From positions 1,178,001 to 1,242,000 of the forward strand of contig JAJOHG010000002.1 of NCBI GenBank assembly GCA_021029095.1: a DNA stretch of 64,000 bases, given 5' to 3'. Shown piece after piece: positions 57,288 through 64,000 of this stretch. The position numbers were made by a program, and so were the translations under genes. Within the stretch, counting starts at the first letter, position 1. Every line of letters starts with the position of its first letter. Origin of the DNA: Phellopilus nigrolimitatus (Eukaryota > Basidiomycota > Agaricomycetes > Hymenochaetales > Hymenochaetaceae). Below the pieces are notes generated by a model, which saw only the letters and a program-made list of their open reading frames with translations, was not told the DNA's origin and searched no databases.

Positions 57288-59509
57288 TCAGTGTATCTCG
57301 ATCTTCGCTCTTTCGATGATCTTTTCAGGTGTTAGATTGTACAACTCGTCGATCAGCGCTGGCAAGAATGTGCCGGAGCCCTTGACGTCCTCCCTAGCCG
57401 CCGCCAGTTCGGAGGCGATAGTAATCGCCAAGACGCTTAAATGCGGCTTACTCGTCAGGATATTCGCAAGAGTGAAAATGGCAGAACGACTAACCCTCCG
57501 ATGGCCCCAACGAACATGTCGCCGCGAACAAGGTGGCGGTCTGTCTCTTTCTTTCCCACAAGATTCGCAGCAGCGCAGAACGTCGCGACGCTCGTGCCAA
57601 CGATGCAGCCCGAGCCCGTGATGCTCGCGAGAAGCTCATGTCCGTTGGGTGAACTGATCGCAACGCGCCCGTCGGAGATCCAGTCTGTCTTCCCGGTCAT
57701 GGCTATAATGCAGCCTGGAAAAAGAGCGCATATATCCGGCGAAAACGTCAGACACGCCTAGATGTCATTTGTGGAGAATCGAGGACATACGTTCTTTTCG
57801 AGCTAGTAGCCCGAGCATCTCTGCTGGATCGGCGAAGCCGTCGCCGACGCTGTCGACTCCTTTCGACTGGACCTCAGCCGACTTAGCGAGCGCACCGATC
57901 TCAGCAGGGTTTCCCTTAATGACAGACGCCTGCCATGTATTCAGTAGTTCTTTAGATATAGGTCAGCACCGCACAAAAATAGAGGAGCGAGAAGCACGTA
58001 CCCTGCGCAGTTTCAAAGCGATACTTTGTCGCCCCGACGGCTACGGGGTCGAAGACTATAGGATTACGCCTAGCATTGACCCATCGGCCTAATCACAAAA
58101 GAAGATGAGTTTGAAATGTTAGACATAAATAAGGAGAAAGAGTTTACCTGCTTCGAGCATGCCTGACTTGTCACTTATCGTCCCGAAGTTGACAAGGAGC
58201 GCCCCGCTCACCTTGCTCAAGTCTTCCATCTCTGGGACTGCCGTCGCCATAATGGGGCTTGCGCCCAGAGCCAGAGTGACGTTCGCCGATTGGTTGGTGA
58301 CGACGGCATTGGTGATCTGTCAAAGAGCATAAGCCAGAGTCAAGGGTGAAGTAAGATTGCGAAGGAAAACGTGGCTAGAATGCCGAACTTACCTGGTGAA
58401 CGAGAGGACTGCTTTCGCGGACCTTCTCCAGAAGAGACGCAACGGTATGCACGATGTCGTGAGCATGGAGTGGGGCAGAAGAGGGCGCTGAGAATAAAGG
58501 GACCGGCGCCGTGAGGAACGAGAACAAAATGCCCAAAAGCCTGTGCGCCGCATCGTATGGCCGACTGGATGCCATAATGGCACTAACGACCGCAACGCCG
58601 TCCAGCGTCTTTCCCGCAGGGGAGACAGCGCCGTGCAGTGTCCTCAGGACGTTCTTCTCGTTGATACCCGCTAGATACGCGCAAACCGAATGCACGTTTT
58701 GCAAAAGACATTCAGCGTCTCAGACAAGCAAGCGGCAGGCACAAGCTTACCGATCCCCACCGCCTTGACGTCGCTCCCGCTGAGCGCGTCGAGGACCTCG
58801 CCGACGCCGCGCACGCCGAGCACGTGCCGGATGTCCGTCTTCGTGAGCGTGCTCCACACGGGCCCGATGCCGACGTAGTCCGCGCCGTCCGCGACGGCCG
58901 CGCGCGCCTCCGCGGGCGTGTTTACGGAGACGCCAAGGAGCGCGCCCGCGGGGAGGAGGCGGCGCACGAGCGCGGCGGGCATGTCGGACTGTCCGACGTG
59001 CACGCCGTCCGCGCCCATCGCGAGCGCGATGTCGATCCTGCGGGTAGAGAGATGCGTCAGGCTCGCACGCGCTCTGAAGGAGGAACGCAGACTGACCGGT
59101 CGTTGATAAGCATGGGCACGCTATATTTCTGACATATCTCCTTCGTCTTGCGCGCGATCTCGAGGAACTGGAGCACGCGAAACAGATGTAAAAAAGGATG
59201 ACTATATGCACATTATCAGGAAGCGCCACACGCACATCTCTCGTGCCCGTGTTCTTCTCGCGCACCTGGACGACGGTCACGCCGCCCTTGATAGCCTATA
59301 TGCTTCGATGAGCTTCTTGTGCATGGGAAACGTAGTAAGGGTAAATAACCTCTTCAAGGGTTTCATAGTAATCCTACAGCCAGCCACATCCATGTCAGTG
59401 TAAATACGATGCGCGATAAAATCCGTGGACGTACTGCATCAGGCGGCAGGAGCTCTCTTCCTGTTACGAGGTACAGCGAGTAGTCGGCTGGGCCTTGAAA
59501 TGGTGCCAT
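57288..59509 (-). CDS. THI6: Bifunctional thiamine-phosphate synthase / hydroxyethylthiazole kinase
   Basis: Makes thiamine phosphate from HMP-PP and HET-P and phosphorylates hydroxyethylthiazole, the two late steps of thiamine synthesis in one polypeptide. The start at 59509 reads MAPFQGPADYSLYLVTGREL. ThiE half: GGVTVVQVREKNTGTRD, KYSVPMLINDR, ALAMGADGVHVGQSDMPAAL, DGADYVGIGPVWSTLTKTD, VKAVGIGGINEKNVL. ThiM half: SPLVHQ-ITNAVVTNQSANV, LALGASPIMATAVPEMEDLS, LLVNFGTISDKSGMLEAG, NPIVFDPVAVGATKYR, QASVIKGNPAEIGALAK, VDSVGDGFADP and the GSGC catalytic loop in LASITGSGCIVGTSVATF. The end is LTPEKIIERAKIEIH-stop at 57288. About 530 residues; the order ThiE then ThiM is that of yeast Thi6. No TPP riboswitch motif was seen upstream. 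Confidence 0.96.
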
Positions 59510-60078
59510 GCTCGATGATTGTGAATAACTTACAAACACCCTGACTGACACTGATGATCGACTCCAACAAGCCAGAGCCTAGTCACCTTCGAGACCAGCC
59601 ATGACCTCAAATTTTATCAATAACAACTTATATTCATCTGTATGTAATTCGTAAACCACCCAAGCAATTAGCTACTGGTAGTAGGGATAGAGTAGTCGGT
59701 GTCGCGTCGAGGAGGTTAGTAAAAACAAGGGGGAGTCAGCGGGCGAGGAAACCCTCAGGAGTCGGAAAGTTAAAAAAGTACAGCTTCAGCTTCAAGCAAG
59801 CCAGCGAATAACAAACAGATCCTTCGAACAAACACCAGGTCGAAGCGGTACAAATTTCCACGTACATTCTAAGCTAAAATGTAGGACCAAGGAAAGAGAA
59901 AAGCAAGAAAAGCAAGAAAAAAGGTTTGAAGTAGAAGAAATATTGTCCGTAGATACGCCTGTCGCCGTGTGCATTGAGGCGTGTGCGTCGAGCACTCACG
60001 TATTCGTCATTGCCATAGATCGTACTTCATCAAGATTCAGGGGTGAAGAGGACAGGGGCAGAGAGAAGGGTAGATCCC
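59510..60078. other. Spacer upstream of THI6
   Basis: About 570 bp: THI6 promoter and the 3' flank of the large gene to the right. It contains an AAGCAAGAAA repeat near 59900-59920. No gene and no TPP aptamer core recognised. Confidence 0.45.
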
Positions 60079-63000
60079 TTAGTTGCCCATATCGTCCCAA
60101 TTCCAATTCTGGCGGATCGCCGCAGCGACGGAGAGCTTACCCTGCTCCTTGCGCTGGCGTAGGTTCTTCACCTCCGTGTTGATCAGGTCACGCAGCCGCT
60201 CGAGGTCCACCGGGCGCTCCGCGCGCGAGCCCATCAGCAAATTGCGCCAGATGCCTGCCCCTGCGACCGCGTTGTCGATGTCGAGCTGCATCGGCCGATG
60301 CAGGCGCACCATCTTCTGCATGAGATGGTCCGGGCTGGGGTACAGTGCGCCGGGCCAGGCGATGCGGATGGCGAACCACCATCCGAGCGGCTGTTCCGGC
60401 AAATAGGGGTCAGCGAGCCCAGAAACAAGATCGCCGTCAGCGTAACCTACCCTTCCGTCCGGCAAGCACTTTTCCGGGTACGTGTCGTATGTGGTGAGCG
60501 TGCCGTCCGGTAGCGAGAATCTGGGAACGCAACCACATTAGTCGAGCTGTCTCCACCAAGAGCCGTCGCGCTACGTACTTATGGGCCACCCAGTGGTTGG
60601 GGTCGCTGCGGTGCTTGCAGAGGACGACGATGATGCGCGGCATGCCCTCGAGACCAAACGGCGTCCAAAGGTCCCTTAGCATCCCACACGCATCTCCATG
60701 CCGTCCGTGGAAGACGGCATTATTGATCGCGTCCGCCATATTGGGCGGCACGAAGAGCCTGTCGACGCGCCCAGGCGGCACCTCGGTCAGCTGCTGGCGC
60801 ACGTAGCGCTTGTACATCTGCGTCGACCAGATGCTCAGCGCGACCTCGTCGACCTGGTTCCCGCGCAGCGTGCTGTGCAGCGCCGAGTCGAGCTCCGTCA
60901 TCGGCCAGACGATCGCCCAGTTCAGCAGTCGCTGGTGGATACGCTGCCACGGCGGCGTTGGCGGGTGCTCGTGGTACTCGGACTGCCACGCCGGCTGGTC
61001 GTTCGACCGCGTCTCCACGGCCTGCGAGTCCGCTGGCAGAGCCGGCAACGGTGGCGAATCTACCCTTTGCTGCTCTTCGTCCATATCGGGTATCTCCGAC
61101 TCAGTCCCTTGTTCAGTTGCGCGCGCCTCTCGGTCGCCACCCATGCTTTCCTCAGCGACCACCCAGCTTTGATGCGTCATGGCAGCCTGCGAGCGGTTTG
61201 GCTCCTTGACGCGCAGCCTGTACAACTCTTGCTCCAGCACCTGTTGACCAGGAGACTCCCCCCGTCCGTTCGAGAGCAGATCTCCTTTCTTGCGCGAAAT
61301 GAAGTCGCCATCTTGAGTCGGCGGCGTGCGGTCCGTGTACGCGAGGCCATTCGGACCTTGCGTCTCTTCGTCCTCAAATTCGTCACGGTCAGTGGGAGCG
61401 CCTCCGTGCTGAGCGCCATCAAGGTGATGTATCGAGCCAGGTAAAGTCGTCGGCCCCATCGACTCTCCAGGGATCGTATAATCGGTGTCGGGGTGCCTGT
61501 ACATCGAATCGTCCGCCATAGTCCCTGTCATTTGCGTGCCAATGGGATCGACTGCGTCCGCGGCGTCCGCTCATAATCGTCCTGTGTCTCAGTAGGTGCC
61601 TGCCCTCGCATACGATAGTTGTAACTCTGCGTGCGCGTCCGCGAGCTGCCATCCGTCTTCTTCAGCCTTTCTAGCTGCGGACCGAGAGCAGCAACGCGAT
61701 TTTCCATAGATGCGAGTTGGTCCATCATTTCTCTTGCCCAAGAAGGAGGATCCTACAAATCCTCTTTAGCAAAATAACGAAGAAATGAAACGAGCAAAAC
61801 TCACGTCTGGATCAAAGCTTGGACCGTTTGCGACGTGCCAGCTGGGGTCGTGATTATGGAATTTCTTTCGATATTGCTTGATGCTCTGTGCGAAGGACAA
61901 ATCAGACACTGTTCCTCCTGTAAAGCCAACCTGATATATAAACGCACTTCTCTATCGCTCTTTAATCCCAACTTCCTGATCCTTGCCGCAACAGCCTTCC
62001 GCAACGCCTTCCGCACAATCTCGTGCTGCAGTTCGTTGTCCGCCGCGTGCAGGAGGATGCATAGGTCCTCGTCGTGATAATGCGAGCGTTTGATCTCCTC
62101 CGCGAGCATCGAGGGCGCGATGCTCGTTCGTGGCGTGCGCGCGCTCAGGATGCCCTGCACGATGTCCGTCTCGTAGTCGTTCAGCTCATCGGGACTCGGC
62201 GGCCGCGACTGCGTCGGCGTCGCAAGCGGGTCGTCCGCGTTCGTGCGCAGCGTGTTCGGCTGCGACGGCGAGGGCGGCACGTACCTGTTCCGCGACGCGC
62301 GCGCGCCGTCGCCGCTGAGCATACGACTGTGGTTATGCGGCGCTAGCGTGTGTTGGTGAGACTGGGACGCGCCGTTCCTTGACGAGTCGGTGACAGAGGT
62401 GGCGCCGGTGCGATGCGCGTTGTTGTACCCGTTCATGTGCGCTTCGTCCGCGTAGCTACCAGTCTCTGAGCCGTCATACCCACTCGGACCCCGCGACTGT
62501 TCCGCGTAGCGGAATCCAGTGTCGCCCGTGTACTCGTTGGGGATGGTCTCGAGGTCAGAGGGCGCCTTCTGCGATGCTGGGCGCTGCGAGGGCGCCTTTG
62601 TCGAGGTTTCTTTCATAGACGGCGCCTTCTCGGAGGGCGGCCCAATGTCGAGCGGCGGCGGCATCCCGAACGATTGGTACTCGTTCCACGGCTTGAACGC
62701 GTCGATGGGGCTCATCTGCGACGGCGCCCTGCTGGCCGCTCTGGACGGGCCCTTTGAAGGTGCGCGCGATCCAGCCTTTGGTGATCTTAGTGCGCGCGCC
62801 TGCGTCTCAGGCGAAAGGAGCGTGGCTTGGTCGGTCTCGCCTTCGGCGGGGCGTCTCGAGCCAGCCATAGATGCAGCAGGTTTCTCAGTCCCGGCGCGCG
62901 ATTTTGTCTTCGGCGATCTATGCTCGTCAGGAACCTCTGTGGGCGCTTTCTCGGACGACGCAGCCTCCGCTTTTGCGGGACCGCGTGGCTTTTGCGCGCG

Positions 63001-64000
63001 TGGGGAAGAAGACAAGATTGTCAAAGGGGGGCAATGACAGCATAGACACGATGCGGGCTCACGATATTGATTGTCGTGGATCCATCGGGACCTATACTGA
63101 CTGTGATACCCGGAAGCTGCGCCTGAGCCTGCGCCTGGGCTTGGGGCGTTGGCGGAGCCTCAGCCGCCTTCTGAGTGCCGCCGCTTGATCTGCGGGAGTG
63201 TCGGGAGGGCGCCCGTGACGGTTCCTTGGAGGAGTGTTTGGACCGACTGGGATCGCTGGGAGGCTCTATGGCAATGTTCACGTCGGCGGTCGATTTGGGG
63301 GACATGACGGACGCTCTGGAGTTCGGCATTACCATTGGTTGTGGTGTTTGCCCCCACTGCGCATATTGTGTGTCGATACAAAATTGGTCATGCAGCGAAG
63401 TAATATGCTTACGGTCTTTGTTTCGCTGCGAGGCGACATCCACGAGAATCAGGCGGTAGAGCGACGTTAGCAGCGCGGAGGGGAGTGCCGCTCTTCGTCC
63501 ACTACATAAAAATCAGCCTTTATAAAATAAATAAAATAAACTTTTACACGAACAGCAGGCGGCACTGGAGGAGGAGCCCCGAAGATACTCTCTCGAGGAG
63601 GTCCAAGGTTGCCAAATGACGAACCGTAGGATTCGTACTTTGGCCTAGGTACGACGTCTGGCTCGGGATCTTGATATTCCTGCTCCTCCTGGGTGGGAAG
63701 AAAACGAGCGTTATAGCAGGTGACATTGAAATAGAAAACAATGACTGACGTGACCATGTATAGACGCGTCGCGTTCCGACCTTGCGAGCTCTGAACGCAG
63801 ACCCTCCTGGACGTTCGACGCAACGTCGTCATATTCCACGTGGTCGTAGCTAAGCTCGGACTTTTCGAGATCGCCATCCGCGTCGGCGTTATACTGGTGC
63901 TTGGAGAGGAGGGAGGTGCGGTGGGAGGAAAGGCGATTTGTGAGGCGGGCGAAGCGCGGGTCGTTCGGGTCGATTTTGTTGTCAGAGGCGCTGTCGGAGA
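60079..64000 (-). CDS. Large low-complexity protein of unknown function, C-terminal part
   Basis: Not recognised. The gene enters from the right edge (DPNDPRFARLTNRLSSHRTS) and runs to WNWDDMGN-stop at 60079, so about 1,150 residues are visible in seven or more exons. The upstream two-thirds are disordered: a QAQAQAQAQ run near 63130, then Ser-Lys-Ala-Pro units (SRAPSKGPSRAASRAPSQ, EKAPSMKETSTKAPSQRPAS). A short helical segment follows, IVRKALRKAVAARIRKLGL, and a coiled-coil-like REMMDQLASMENRVAALGPQ. The C-terminus is better conserved in style: PPWQRIHQRLLNWAIVWPMT, RLFVPPNMADAINNAVFHGR, MPRIIVVLCKHRSDPNHWVA, WFAIRIAWPGALYPSPDHLM. No membrane segment or signal peptide. Exons share frame, so it is probably one gene, though a second gene start near 61531 is possible. 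Confidence 0.68.

Noticed and set aside
59510..60078. TPP riboswitch ahead of THI6
   Set aside because: I looked for the CTGAGA and GGATAATGCC-type core on the minus strand and did not find it.
60698..61444. 248-codon plus-strand open frame, Arg-rich
   Set aside because: Antisense shadow of the GC-rich coding exon of the large minus-strand gene.
57288..64000. Metabolic gene cluster around THI6 and the dioxygenase
   Set aside because: Neighbours are unrelated housekeeping or unknown genes; convergent placement alone is no evidence of a cluster.

Overview
The window is nuclear DNA of a filamentous basidiomycete, most likely an Agaricomycete and probably a wood or litter decayer. The genes are cut by many introns of about 45-80 nt with GT..AG ends. 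They lie on both strands with short spacers. The families fit this group: a copper-radical (glyoxal) oxidase, a DUF6699-type protein, small BTB proteins, a Git3/cAMP-receptor-like GPCR and a GH28 pectinase. I see no tRNA, rRNA, CRISPR array, transposase or reverse transcriptase.

Layout. 1-1.7 kb: N-terminal half of a copper-radical oxidase (minus, runs off the left edge). 3.5-5.6 kb: seven-transmembrane receptor. 6.1-8.5 kb: mitochondrial AAA ATPase AFG1. 9.3-11.0 kb: long low-complexity protein ending in an HSP20 domain. 11.7-13.3 kb: NKAP-family splicing/chromatin factor. 13.7-15.0 kb: divergent pair of an ER FKBP and ribosomal protein eL39 (the eL39 frame is broken). 15.8-16.98 kb: DUF6699-like protein. 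18.3-18.9 kb: small unrecognised protein. 19.5-23.5 kb: divergent pair of TMA22/DENR and mitochondrial methionyl-tRNA synthetase. 24.4-26.6 kb: two tandem BTB genes. 27.0-27.9 kb: GET1. 28.4-30.2 kb: malate synthase. 30.4-31.2 kb: Ohr/OsmC peroxidase. 33.2-36.6 kb: Zn2Cys6 transcription factor. 36.9-38.6 kb: BZW/eIF5-mimic protein. 39.4-40.6 kb: MND1. 42.9-44.5 kb: endopolygalacturonase. 45.4-48.1 kb: Rap1-like protein with a BRCT domain and three Myb-like repeats. 51.5-55.0 kb: CDC24. 55.7-57.1 kb: phytanoyl-CoA-dioxygenase-like protein. 57.3-59.5 kb: bifunctional THI6. 60.1-64.0 kb: large unrecognised protein running off the right edge.

Most genes are housekeeping genes, and the window does not form one pathway or a secondary-metabolite cluster. 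Translation is over-represented (eL39, DENR, MetRS, the eIF5-mimic). Two of the three divergent pairs, eL39/FKBP and DENR/MetRS, share spacers of only about 150-215 bp. Mitochondrial and glyoxylate functions (AFG1, MetRS, Ohr, malate synthase) and extracellular plant-polymer attack (copper-radical oxidase, GH28) are also present.

Three observations stand out. First, the Rap1-like protein has three Myb-like repeats, each with a His-His...Trp helix, behind one BRCT domain. Second, the dioxygenase gene is built with two micro-exons of 14 and 10 nt that restore family motifs exactly. Third, five genes (eL39, one BTB gene, the Zn2Cys6 factor, GH28, the Rap1-like gene) carry seven single-base frame breaks inside otherwise well-kept coding sequence. 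These look more like uncorrected assembly indels than gene decay, but raw reads are needed to decide. No clearly new multi-gene system is visible.
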